From positions 2,968,501-3,032,500 of the forward strand of contig NZ_CP061336.1 of assembly GCF_005473905.2 (NCBI RefSeq): 64,000 bases of DNA, given 5' to 3'. Below, piece by piece: positions 44,323-53,131 of this stretch (position 1 is the stretch's first letter; every line of letters begins with the position of its first letter). A program made the translations under genes and the position numbers. A model generated the notes under the pieces. That model did not search any database. It saw only the letters and a list, made by a program, of their open reading frames with translations, and was not told the origin of the DNA. This DNA comes from Ruminiclostridium herbifermentans. GTDB taxonomy: Bacteria > Bacillota > Clostridia > Acetivibrionales > DSM-1351.

Positions 44323-45420
44323 CTATTCTATATACCTTCTAGCAATTTCCTTTAAAGAATCTTTAATTATTTCAGGCCCTCCATTTATTTTGAAAAGATT
44401 TTTTGCAGAGTTGAAACTTAAATCTAAGGGAATTTTTGAGATGAGATTTACATCTTGGAGAGAATTAAAAGATAGGAGGGCCTGTTTGGATACTTTATTT
44501 GCTACATATTGAATTTTATGTGCAAATAAAGTACTGTGAAATGTCCTGTTTGATAGAATTTTCATATTTTCTATAAACAGCATTGTTTTATGTAAACATA
44601 TTTCCTCGTTTGTAAATATATAGAGAATTTCATCAGCCATATTAAATATCGATATAGTATTATCATTTAGCTGTGAGTCCATATCTATTACAATGAGATC
44701 ATATTGTCCACTCGATTTCATAGTTTTAAGAATTAACTCAATATCCTGAGGCAATATCTCATTTATTTCAAATAAATTATTGGCTTCTTTAAAATAATGT
44801 ACATTTGAAGCGACATCCTTACAGCTCATTGTTGAAATCTTTGACATCAGGTTCTTATCTTGCTCTTTTGCATAGTAAATAATATCAGTAATAGAATACT
44901 CAGAACTGTCTGAAAGAAAAACACCTGTTGATGGGAATTGTTCAAGATTTAAATAAAATACAGAAAGACCTGAATATGAACAAATTGCGCTTATTCCCGT
45001 GGCTATTGTGGTTTTCCCAGTGTTTCCAGCCGCTGAATACACTGCAACTATTTTTGCAGATTTGTCTGTTTTATGTGCAATTATGTTGCTTGAATTCGTA
45101 TAGAAATTGATAATATTGCCTGCAATTTGATTTGCATCCTGATATTTATTGATTGATGGAACGTCTGCTAAATAAGCACTATTTGTTCCTGGTGTCAGAA
45201 TAATCAGGTTTTTTTTGAATTGCTTACAGATTTGACTATAATAGTTTTCACTGGCTAGAATTATGTCCGGATCGATTTTCTTAATCCATTCTTCAATTTT
45301 ATAAGAGTTATTATAAAAATTTACGAGTAGTGTCTCAGAATAATGGTGAGTTAGGAATTTACATAGATTAGATGAATACTCATCGTCGTCATCAAAAATT
45401 AATAATTTAATAAGAGCCAT
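44323..45420 (-). CDS. TadZ/CpaE-like MinD-superfamily ATPase
   Basis: 365 residues. An N-terminal receiver-like domain (LLIFDDDDEY) lacks a clear phospho-acceptor context, followed by a ParA/MinD ATPase domain with the Walker A-like SAAGNTGKTTIATGI at about 132-146 (the first signature Lys of KGGxGKT is replaced). LIVIDMDSQL acts as Walker B. TadZ/CpaE proteins place the Tad machine at the pole. ATG with AAGGGGAAAGG upstream. First gene of the Tad operon, about 110 bases from a strong promoter. Confidence 0.9.
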   Translation of the reverse strand: MALIKLLIFDDDDEYSSNLCKFLTHHYSETLLVNFYNNSYKIEEWIKKIDPDIILASENYYSQICKQFKKNLIILTPGTNSAYLADVPSINKYQDANQIAGNIINFYTNSSNIIAHKTDKSAKIVAVYSAAGNTGKTTIATGISAICSYSGLSVFYLNLEQFPSTGVFLSDSSEYSITDIIYYAKEQDKNLMSKISTMSCKDVASNVHYFKEANNLFEINEILPQDIELILKTMKSSGQYDLIVIDMDSQLNDNTISIFNMADEILYIFTNEEICLHKTMLFIENMKILSNRTFHSTLFAHKIQYVANKVSKQALLSFNSLQDVNLISKIPLDLSFNSAKNLFKINGGPEIIKDSLKEIARRYIE

Positions 45421-45536
45421 TGCCTTTCCCCTTTCTCTTTTTTCTTTTGTATATAAAAATTAAGTAAAATATTACCTAATTAATTAACACTGTCTTACGA
45501 GATTTTAAAGAGAAAAATCAGCAACTATCTGACTAC

Positions 45537-45566
45537 ATTATATTACAATTTTTCATATTTTGTCAA
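45537..45566 (-). promoter_or_regulatory. Sigma-A promoter of the Tad operon
   Basis: Minus strand TTGACA (45566-45561), 18-base spacer, TATAAT (45542-45537): perfect consensus hexamers upstream of the TadZ-like gene. Confidence 0.88.
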
Positions 45567-45666
45567 TAATTTTTTATATTTATTTCTATTTATTTCATTT
45601 TATGTATTAATTATTAAACCAAAAAGTAAATTCCATCCTTTAATAAGCAAGTTTAACTTACTTTTT

Positions 45667-45951
45667 TCATTCAAGCTTAATCAGCTCATACAGGGTCGAA
45701 AGAATCTCTAACATAATATGATTGAACGAAATTTCCATGATGTTGAAATAACTTTTTTGATAATTCAGTCTGCGAAGGTCTTTTTTACATTCTAAGAATT
45801 TGAAGTTTTGTAATAGCCTGATAAGAGTAAGTGTTGCACAAATCATTAAATTCTCAAAAACTAATTTTATAAAGTCGTAAAGGCTATCATTATAATGGAA
45901 ATAATAAGAAATGCCAAACACACAGCTAATTTTGCCTTTTTGGCACCTCAA
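45667..45951 (-). CDS. Doubtful small ORF
   Basis: 94-codon open frame upstream of the Tad promoter (ends KLE; middle part YDFIKLVFENLMICATLTLIR). The only start near the beginning is TTG without a good ribosome binding site, and I recognise no family. It may be a chance frame or a relic; the rest of 45421-46062 is AT-rich with no other feature. Confidence 0.2.
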   Translation of the reverse strand: MRCQKGKISCVFGISYYFHYNDSLYDFIKLVFENLMICATLTLIRLLQNFKFLECKKDLRRLNYQKSYFNIMEISFNHIMLEILSTLYELIKLE

Positions 45952-46062
45952 ATGTCATACTTGATTTATTTAGGTATAAAGCATTGATAAGATTGAACAT
46001 TAATATGTTTTTCATGTAAGAAAGTTTAGTTAATTATATATAACATTTTGCTGCGCTTCGAA

Positions 46063-46863
46063 TCAATACCCATTAAGCGATATCTTCCCCATCTTTGAAA
46101 TAGCTTCTATCTCAATATCCCCTCCATTTTCAGCAAACTGATTATTATTAACTGTTCCAGTACTGTTTAGTTTTATGCCTGAGTCAATTGGAAAATGCAA
46201 ATCTATATTTCCAGTTTTGGTTTTAAAAAAGTACTTTGATTTTTCCTGACATTGCGCCTTTATGTAAATGTTTCCTGAATTAATATCCACATAGGATTGG
46301 TTTGATAGTTTTCCAGAGTTCACTCGTAAATTTCCATTATCACATTCATAAATTAATTGACCCTTGAATGCTTTTATTTCAGAGTTTACATAATCCAAAT
46401 CTGCAGTTATATCTCCTTCAAATCTATCTCTTACTATTATGCTGCCATATTGATGAGATATATTTAACGTATTTATTTGTTTTGGAACTGTTAGCTTTAT
46501 ATCGGTGTATATGTCTTGTGGATTCTTTATTTTTCCATCATATTCAACTTTAAAAAACAACGTATTATCCTTTTCTTCAGATGTGATAGTGTACTTTTTC
46601 AGCATTTCCTCTAATTCTTCATTTGTCTTATTATCTCTGATGGTATGCTTTGCTTCAAGCTTAATAACTTTTTTATCCCAGCAATAAATTTGAAGATTTC
46701 CTGAATCGATAAATAAATCTATAGTTTTAGTGGACTTTTTTAAATTAATTGATAAATCATCATACATAGATGCTCCATGCTTTGGAATAGCTGATTTTTC
46801 CTCATTGCAGCCAGATACAATAATTAATGAAAATAGTAAGATGAATAGAATTACGCGCCTCAT
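46063..46863 (-). CDS. DUF4097-type lipoprotein
   Basis: About 266 residues. Lipoprotein signal with lipobox VSGC (Cys19), followed by a beta-helix-like DUF4097 region with repeating short strands (KTIDLFIDSGNLQIYCWDK, IKAFKGQLIYECDNGNLRVN, GNIYIKAQ, GNIDLHFP). Such proteins are probably surface adhesin-like or putative anti-sigma-associated; function unknown. The ATG at 46861-46863 follows AGGAG; the frame upstream is not supported. Confidence 0.82.
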   Translation of the reverse strand: MRRVILFILLFSLIIVSGCNEEKSAIPKHGASMYDDLSINLKKSTKTIDLFIDSGNLQIYCWDKKVIKLEAKHTIRDNKTNEELEEMLKKYTITSEEKDNTLFFKVEYDGKIKNPQDIYTDIKLTVPKQINTLNISHQYGSIIVRDRFEGDITADLDYVNSEIKAFKGQLIYECDNGNLRVNSGKLSNQSYVDINSGNIYIKAQCQEKSKYFFKTKTGNIDLHFPIDSGIKLNSTGTVNNNQFAENGGDIEIEAISKMGKISLNGY

Positions 46864-47233
46864 TTGTATACTCCTGCTAAATATATATTTGCAAGAATAA
46901 TACCATATAATTCCATATGTTCTCAAATTATTTCCCCGACATACTCTTGATTATCAAATCACTAAAGCTATTTTACAGAGAGAATCAATTTAATCCTTTC
47001 TGGAGCCCATAAGAAAAGTAAATGTGAATTGACAGTAACCTCATTAAGATAGTTTGAACGTAAGTACCTGTAAGCCTTTAATATAGTATCCATTAGCTAA
47101 GTTAGGTACGTGAGTACAACATAGATAATGGGTCACTTAGTAGTGACCCATTTAGTTAAGTTTGTATGGAAAAAACAGTAACCCAGTACTATAATTTACT
47201 CTTAAATGTATATATACTAATTAGCAAAACGTG
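46864..47233. other. Intergenic region with a strong hairpin
   Basis: 370 bases. A perfect 11-bp hairpin AATGGGTCACT-TAGT-AGTGACCCATT lies at 47127-47152 and could end the minus-strand isomerase transcript, although its T tail is weak. ACGTGAGTACAACATAGAT at 47108-47126 also occurs, with two mismatches, near 17950. Confidence 0.5.
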
Positions 47234-48037
47234 CTAAATTAACCCCTTCATATAACCAGCAAAATGTGAAAAAACAATTTCCGGCTCTTCTAAATCAATG
47301 TACCATCTCTTTAACCACTCAATTGATATATAGCCCTTGTAGTCATTTTCCTTCAGCAATCTTATTATAGTTTTTATCGGAATATCCCCATATCCCATCA
47401 ACTTATACTTTATAATACCATCTATAACTAATGAATCCTTAACATGTAAGAAGTAAATGTAATCTTTTAAATTTTCGAAAGTATACTCAACTGATTCATT
47501 AAAAAACCTTATTGGATGATGAACATCCCAAAGCACTCCTACACTATTAGAATTGACAGTTTCAATTAAAGTCTTCATGACCTTAGAATTTGCAAAAACG
47601 CCATTCGTTTCAATTAAAAGCTTTACACCTCTTTTATTAGCCCGCTCTGCCAGCTTCTTTAAGTTTTCAATAACAAAGTCTGTATCTACCTCGCCAGGCT
47701 TAGCCTGAGCATCCCCTAAAACTCTAACATATGGAGTTTCCAGCTTTGCAGCAAGTTCAATATAATCAATTCCTTCCTGCAATTGCTTTTCTATATTTGC
47801 TTTATCAAATAAAAAACAAGCAGATGATAAACATGGAATTTCAAGACCAATTTTTGCAACTTTTTTCTTAGTCAATTCAATATCTTCAGCAGAAAACTGT
47901 TTTATTCTTGGAGCATACATCTCATTTTCAATACCTCTGATTTCAATTCCATCAAACCCAATATCCTTTGCAGTTGAAAGCATGTCTTCCCAACTCCAGT
48001 TTGGACAACCGAGTGTAGAAAACGAAATTTTCGTAAT
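47234..48037 (-). CDS. Xylose-isomerase-like TIM-barrel protein
   Basis: About 267 residues, AP endonuclease 2/sugar phosphate isomerase-epimerase family (IolE/IolH/hydroxypyruvate-isomerase-like). Landmarks: STLGCPNWSWEDML, GFDGIEIRG, YVRVLGDAQ, LLIETNGVFANS, VGVLWDVHHPIRFF, YIFLHVKDS-type metal strand (YFLHVKDS) and YISIEWLKRW. Metal-binding Glu/Asp/His/Glu positions are present. Start unusual: GGAGGTGGTC, an almost full anti-SD match, is followed directly by ATT ACG AAA ATT; the ATT at 48035-48037 gives the family's usual N-terminus. A GTG at 48043 and an ATG at 48082 are in frame but badly placed. Substrate unknown. Confidence 0.78.
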   Translation of the reverse strand: MTKISFSTLGCPNWSWEDMLSTAKDIGFDGIEIRGIENEMYAPRIKQFSAEDIELTKKKVAKIGLEIPCLSSACFLFDKANIEKQLQEGIDYIELAAKLETPYVRVLGDAQAKPGEVDTDFVIENLKKLAERANKRGVKLLIETNGVFANSKVMKTLIETVNSNSVGVLWDVHHPIRFFNESVEYTFENLKDYIYFLHVKDSLVIDGIIKYKLMGYGDIPIKTIIRLLKENDYKGYISIEWLKRWYIDLEEPEIVFSHFAGYMKGLI

Positions 48038-48193
48038 GACCACCTCCGAAAAATAATGATTTATATTTACATTTATTAACATTTATGTAATAATTTTATC
48101 ACACAAATGTAAATTAATCAACTTACTACTTTCTGAGGTAACTCCAACTCATATTTATATCTACAAAATTGATTACAGAATAAGTTAGTCTCC

Positions 48194-48649
48194 TTATAAC
48201 AAAGACTTATATATTTGTCTTACACACCGCATAATCCAATATCCTAATACAGCCCCTAGAATATTCAGTATAACATCATCAATATCACTTGCTCCTACTC
48301 TTAAAATATACTGCATAAGTTCAATAAGTAATGCTGAAATAAATGATACATATATCACTTTACGCATTCTATTTAGCTTACTAAAAACTATCGGAAGCAA
48401 AAAGCCCATTGGCATAAAAGCGGCAATATTTCCCAATAAATTTGTGGTAATTGCTTTTACATTATATCCAGAGGTTGAATACTCTATTATAGTTCTAAGC
48501 GGTATTATATTTATGCTACTGTGTTCCACCTCTCTGCCATAATACTGGCTTGCAAGTGTCAAATATGCCAACAGAAGCAAGTATGCTGTAAATAATACTG
48601 CAAATATAATTTTTATATATTTTATATTATTATAGAACTTGATTTTCAT
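48194..48649 (-). CDS. VanZ-like membrane protein
   Basis: About 151 residues with four hydrophobic helices and the VanZ-like signature (NIIPLRTIIEY, NLLGNIAAFMPMGFLLP, SALLIELMQYIL, ASDIDDVILNILGAVLGYW). VanZ-type proteins affect teicoplanin sensitivity in van clusters and are widespread elsewhere with unknown role. The ATG at 48647-48649 follows GGAGG by five bases. No other glycopeptide-resistance genes nearby. Confidence 0.87.
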   Translation of the reverse strand: MKIKFYNNIKYIKIIFAVLFTAYLLLLAYLTLASQYYGREVEHSSINIIPLRTIIEYSTSGYNVKAITTNLLGNIAAFMPMGFLLPIVFSKLNRMRKVIYVSFISALLIELMQYILRVGASDIDDVILNILGAVLGYWIMRCVRQIYKSLL

Positions 48650-48831
48650 AATAACCTCCAAGCTAATTAAAGTTATAATTGCTCTATTTCAAACCTATTT
48701 CAAACATACCATATTAAATTTTTTATTTAATTACATCAAACTTCTCATTTAAATATGCTGCTTAAAGCCTAGTAATATCAGGTGCAGAAGCAATATTAAC
48801 TGACATGACAGAACTCTTACTTTTATATCTT

Positions 48832-48876
48832 AAAAAATTAGGAAAGCCAAATAATTCAATCCAGCTTTCCTAATTT
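48832..48876 (-). terminator. Terminator of purL
   Basis: 13-bp stem AAATTAGGAAAGC / GCTTTCCTAATTT with a 16-base loop, followed by TTTAAG on the minus strand. It lies about 50 bases after the purL stop. Confidence 0.85.
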
Positions 48877-48928
48877 ACTTAAAATTAATTTGTCTAAAAT
48901 TCAACAAGCATAAGCTACTTAACAGGCT

Positions 48929-51900
48929 TTATCCAAAATATTCAACACCCGCTTCAAATAGCTTCTGATCCTTTTGACCAGGTACATTTTTGTAAAGGTT
49001 TGAACCTATTCTCTCTGAGTGACCCATCTTACCAAATATTCTTCCATCAGGGCTTGTGATACCTTCAATTGCATTTACTGAGCCATTAGGATTATAAGCA
49101 ATGTCGTAGGTTGCCTTTCCATTTAGGTCAACATATTGAGTAGCAATCTGTCCATTAGCCTCTAATGTTTTTAGTACTGCTTCACTTGCAGTAAAGCGGC
49201 CTTCTCCATGAGAAATAGCTATTGTATGAATGTCACCAACCTTAACATTATTTAGCCATGGTGACAGATTTGATGCTATTCTTGTATTTACTAAACAAGA
49301 CTGATGGCGTCCAATTGTGTTAAATGTTAATGTTGGGCAGCTATCATCTATATCTCTTATTTCACCAAATGGAAGCAAGCCTAGCTTAATTAATGCCTGG
49401 AAGCCATTACATATACCCATTACCAAGCCATCTCTTTGCTTGAGTAAATTCATCACCGCTTCACTTACAACAGGATTTCTGAAGGCTGTTGCTATAAATT
49501 TACCAGATCCTTCAGGTTCATCACCAGCACTAAAACCACCTGGAATCATTATTATTTGAGAATTATTTATAAGCCTTTCCATTTCCTTTATGGACTCTTC
49601 AATGTCATTGTGTGACATATTTCTAATTACTAAGGTCTCAACAATTCCGCCCGCGTTTTCAAATACTTTTTTTGTATCATATTCGCAGTTTGTACCTGGG
49701 AATACTGGAATAAACACTCTTGGTTTAGCTATTTTTGCTTTTGGCTTAATCTTTGATTTTGCTACAAAGCTGTATTCTACAGGTTGTTCATTTAATTGCT
49801 TAACCTTTGTTGGGAATACCTTTTCAAGCGGTTCCTGCCATTTTTGAACTAGCATATCAAGTGCAATCACAGTTCCATTTATATTAATTTCGGCATTGCT
49901 TGTTGTTACTCCAAGTAATGTGTATTCTAAACCATTAAGCACCTTTTCCAAATCAGTATTTTCAGGAAGTTCTAGTATTATTGAACCATAGAAGGGCTTA
50001 AAAAGCATTTCACTTTCTATATTATTTTCAAAAGTAAAGCCAATCATATTTCCAAATGCCATTTTGCTTATTATTTCAGCAATACCGCCTTCTCTTATTG
50101 AACTTGCAGATAATATAGCTTTTTCATTTGCCATTTTGTGAATATGGCTGTATACCTTATCCAACTGTTCAAAATCAGGCAAGTAATTCTTATCTAATCC
50201 AACCTTGAGCATTACAACCTTACTGCCTGCGGCTTTAAATTCATTTGAGATAACATTGTTTACATTAACTGTGTCAACAGCAAAGGATACTAGTGTTGGC
50301 GGAACATCTAAATCCATAAAGCTGCCTGACATACTGTCTTTACCGCCTATTGCAGCAGTTCCTAATTTTAATTGCGCATAATATCCGCCAAGCAATGCAC
50401 TAAGTGGTTTGCCCCAACGTTTAGCATCTTTGCCCAACTTTTCGAAATACTCTTGGAATGTAAGTCTTGCTTTGCTGTAGTCGCCTCCCATTGCTACAAT
50501 TTTAGCTATTGACTCAACTACTGCGAAAACAGCGCCATGGAATGGACTCCACATTGATATGTCAGGATTATAACCATATGACATCAATGTACCTGTAGTG
50601 GTATCACCTTCCATTAAAGGAAGCTTAGCAGCCATACCCTCTGCTGGTGTCAACTGAGTCTTTCCGCCAAATGGCATTAGAACAGTATTTGCTCCTATTG
50701 TTGAGTCAAATCTTTCAACAAGACCCTTCTGGCTGCATCTATTTAAATTCTGTAAATTTTCAATCCATTTGTCTGTTATATTATCAATCTTTATATTATT
50801 AAACTTATCAAAATAAGTCTGTTCTTTTGGAGCAGTTACCTCAATATTTATTCTCTGCTTTGCTCCATTTGAATTTAGAAACTCACGGCTTAAATCAACT
50901 ATTTTTTTGCCTCTCCAAGTCATTTTAAGTCTAGCTGCTTCTGTAACCTCAGCAACTACAACTGCTTCAAGATTTTCCTTTGATGCAAGATCAATGAATT
51001 TCTCAACGTCTTTTTCATCAACAACAACTGCCATACGCTCTTGAGATTCTGAAATTGCAAGTTCTGTTCCATCTAAACCTTCATATTTTTTAGGAACTAC
51101 GTCAAGGTTTATTTCTAGTCCGTCAGCCAATTCTCCAATAGCAACAGATACTCCACCAGCACCAAAATCGTTACATTTCTTAATCAAAGTGCTTGCTTCA
51201 GGATTTCTGAATAAACGCTGAATCTTTCTCTCAGTTGGCGGATTACCTTTCTGAACCTCTGCACCACAGCTAACTAATGATTCCTCAGTATGAGCCTTTG
51301 ATGAACCAGTAGCTCCTCCGCAGCCATCTCTTCCAGTTCTTCCACCTAGTAATATAATCTTGTCTCCTGCCTGCGGAACCATACGAACTACATTTTTTCG
51401 AGGTGCAGCACCAATTACAGCACCAATTTCCATTCTTTTAGCAACATAGCCTTCATTATATATCTCAGCAACCTGACCTGTTGCAAGTCCAATTTGATTT
51501 CCATATGAACTGTAACCAGCAGCTGCTCCAGTAGTTATCTTTTTCTGCGGAAGCTTACCTGGAATTGTATCCTCTAGCTTTGTTCTTGGGTCTCCGCTTC
51601 CTGTAACTCTCATTGCTTGGTAAACATATACTCTTCCTGACAATGGATCTCTTATTGCTCCGCCTAGGCAAGTAGCAGCACCACCAAAAGGCTCTATTTC
51701 TGTAGGATGATTGTGTGTTTCATTTTTAAACATAACAAGCCATTCTTCATTCTTGCCGTTTATATCTGCTTTAACAACTATACTGCATGCATTTATTTCA
51801 TCTGATATGTCCAAATCCTGAAGCTTACCCTGCTTTTTAAGTGCCTTCATTGCTAAAAGCGCCACATCCATAAGGCATACATCTTTGTCATCGCGGCCCT

Positions 51901-52696
51901 TATAAATCTCTTCTCTTGTAGCTTTATAATCATTAAAGGTATCCTTGATTATTTCTGAGTACTTACCTTCTTCAAACTTAACACTATCAATACAGGTTAG
52001 AAAAGTAGTATGTCTGCAATGATCTGACCAGTATGTATCAATCATTCTCATTTCGGTTACTGATGGATCACGCTTTTCAGTGTTTTTAAAATAGCCTTGG
52101 CAAAAAACAATATCATCGAAGGACATTGCAAAGCCCATTTCTTTAAGAAGCTCTGAGAGCTGTTCTTCATTCATAGTTATAAAGCCCTCAATTATGGCAA
52201 CATCCTCTGGCTGTTCAATCTCTGTCTTTAATGTATCAGGCTTTTCCATCTTTGCTTCTTGACTTTCAACAGGATTTATGTAGTATTTTTTTATCGCAGA
52301 AAATTCATCATCTGAAATTGCACCCTCTAGCACGATTACTCTAGCTGCTTTTATTTCCGGTCTTTCACCTTGAGTTAATAGCTGAATACATTGTGCAGCT
52401 GAATCTGCTCTCTGATCGTATTGTCCTGGTAAATATTCAACTGCAAAGACCCTGCTTCCATCAGCAATCTTATATTCCTCATCATAAGCAAAATCCACTG
52501 GCGGCTCAGAAAAAATAGTATTTCTAGCCATCATGTATTCATCATCATTTATTCCTTCTATGTCATACCTATTAACTATTTTTACAGACTCTAGTCCATT
52601 AATTCCCAAAGTTCCCTTTAAATCAGATAAAAGTCCCTGAGCTTCAACATCATATGGCTGCTTCTTCTCAACAAATAACCTCTTAACATTTCCCAT
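48929..52696 (-). CDS. purL: Phosphoribosylformylglycinamidine synthase, single-chain
   Basis: 1255-residue large-type FGAM synthase, fourth step of purine synthesis (FGAR + Gln + ATP to FGAM). An N-terminal PurS-like domain and linker are followed by two AIRS-like ATP-binding halves (NETHNHPTEIEPFGGAATC, GGRTGRDGCGGATGSSKAH region, ADGLEINLD, GKDSMSGSF) and a C-terminal class I glutaminase with FPGTNCEYD, GGFSAGDE, the nucleophile in GICNGFQ and SHGEGRF. Many Firmicutes use separate PurS/PurQ/PurL; this is the fused form. No other pur genes are adjacent. ATG (52694-52696) lacks a close SD; see the leader hairpin. Confidence 0.97.
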   Translation of the reverse strand: MGNVKRLFVEKKQPYDVEAQGLLSDLKGTLGINGLESVKIVNRYDIEGINDDEYMMARNTIFSEPPVDFAYDEEYKIADGSRVFAVEYLPGQYDQRADSAAQCIQLLTQGERPEIKAARVIVLEGAISDDEFSAIKKYYINPVESQEAKMEKPDTLKTEIEQPEDVAIIEGFITMNEEQLSELLKEMGFAMSFDDIVFCQGYFKNTEKRDPSVTEMRMIDTYWSDHCRHTTFLTCIDSVKFEEGKYSEIIKDTFNDYKATREEIYKGRDDKDVCLMDVALLAMKALKKQGKLQDLDISDEINACSIVVKADINGKNEEWLVMFKNETHNHPTEIEPFGGAATCLGGAIRDPLSGRVYVYQAMRVTGSGDPRTKLEDTIPGKLPQKKITTGAAAGYSSYGNQIGLATGQVAEIYNEGYVAKRMEIGAVIGAAPRKNVVRMVPQAGDKIILLGGRTGRDGCGGATGSSKAHTEESLVSCGAEVQKGNPPTERKIQRLFRNPEASTLIKKCNDFGAGGVSVAIGELADGLEINLDVVPKKYEGLDGTELAISESQERMAVVVDEKDVEKFIDLASKENLEAVVVAEVTEAARLKMTWRGKKIVDLSREFLNSNGAKQRINIEVTAPKEQTYFDKFNNIKIDNITDKWIENLQNLNRCSQKGLVERFDSTIGANTVLMPFGGKTQLTPAEGMAAKLPLMEGDTTTGTLMSYGYNPDISMWSPFHGAVFAVVESIAKIVAMGGDYSKARLTFQEYFEKLGKDAKRWGKPLSALLGGYYAQLKLGTAAIGGKDSMSGSFMDLDVPPTLVSFAVDTVNVNNVISNEFKAAGSKVVMLKVGLDKNYLPDFEQLDKVYSHIHKMANEKAILSASSIREGGIAEIISKMAFGNMIGFTFENNIESEMLFKPFYGSIILELPENTDLEKVLNGLEYTLLGVTTSNAEININGTVIALDMLVQKWQEPLEKVFPTKVKQLNEQPVEYSFVAKSKIKPKAKIAKPRVFIPVFPGTNCEYDTKKVFENAGGIVETLVIRNMSHNDIEESIKEMERLINNSQIIMIPGGFSAGDEPEGSGKFIATAFRNPVVSEAVMNLLKQRDGLVMGICNGFQALIKLGLLPFGEIRDIDDSCPTLTFNTIGRHQSCLVNTRIASNLSPWLNNVKVGDIHTIAISHGEGRFTASEAVLKTLEANGQIATQYVDLNGKATYDIAYNPNGSVNAIEGITSPDGRIFGKMGHSERIGSNLYKNVPGQKDQKLFEAGVEYFG

Positions 52697-52705
52697 AAAT
52701 AATTG

Positions 52706-52763
52706 TCCATGTATCTTAATTTATACATAATAAAAATAAATTACACGGACTTGCCACCTCCCT
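52706..52763 (-). promoter_or_regulatory. Hairpin-bridged Shine-Dalgarno of purL
   Basis: AGGGAGGTGG (52763-52754) lies 57 bases from the purL ATG. Between them, TCCGTGTAATTTAT (52749-52736) pairs with ATAAATT...TACATGGA (52724-52706), a 15-bp stem with one bulge and one G-U pair on the minus strand. If folded, the SD and ATG are separated by about 13 unpaired bases. A GTG-TAA start-stop follows the SD inside the stem. Confidence 0.5.
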
Positions 52764-52841
52764 ATTTTTTATAATTTTTTATTATAGCTATATTTAAATC
52801 CTAAGCTTATGCTCATACTGGTTTTGCTTTCTTTACAAATA

Positions 52842-52925
52842 ATGAGGCAAAAAAATGTTTCTTTATTTATATAAAAGTCGAGTACCACTTTGGTTATCGG
52901 GCAGTGAGAATATCTCCTGCCTCAA
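52842..52925 (-). promoter_or_regulatory. Structured leader motif, copy C (candidate cis-RNA upstream of purL)
   Basis: Third copy of the motif seen upstream of the germinant receptor operon. Minus strand outer stem TGAGGCA (52924-52918) with TGCCTCA (52849-52843), block TTCTCACTGCCCGATAACC and AACCAAAGTGGTAC, then CATTTTTTTGCCTCA. The inner stem is weaker here (TTCT/AGAA). It lies about 145 bases upstream of the purL start; the divergent LysR gene is on the other side. Confidence 0.5.
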
Positions 52926-52971
52926 TGAACTAAGCTGAATCCTAATTAAGTCTTTCTAAAATCGAAAATTA

Positions 52972-53005
52972 TTCAATCAAAATTCAAAATTTTTCAATCA
53001 AAATA
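52972..53005. repeat. Direct repeat in the purL-LysR divergent region
   Basis: TTCAATCAAAATT (52972-52984) and TTCAATCAAAATA (52993-53005), 21 bases apart (two helical turns), with a further ATAATCAAAATT partial copy. Possible regulator binding sites for the divergent promoters. Confidence 0.4.
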
Positions 53006-53131
53006 TAATCAAAATTATTAAACAAAATTTTTGAGCAAAAAATTTCATATTGATTCTATTCGATATAATTATAATATGATAAAATATATTAGTAAAATTA
53101 ATATATTTAATATATTCTATTAGGAGAACTT

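Noticed and set aside
23777-48649. Glycopeptide resistance locus (VanW and VanZ homologues)
   Set aside because: The two genes are 24 kb apart, and no vanH, vanA-type ligase, vanX, vanS or vanR is present.
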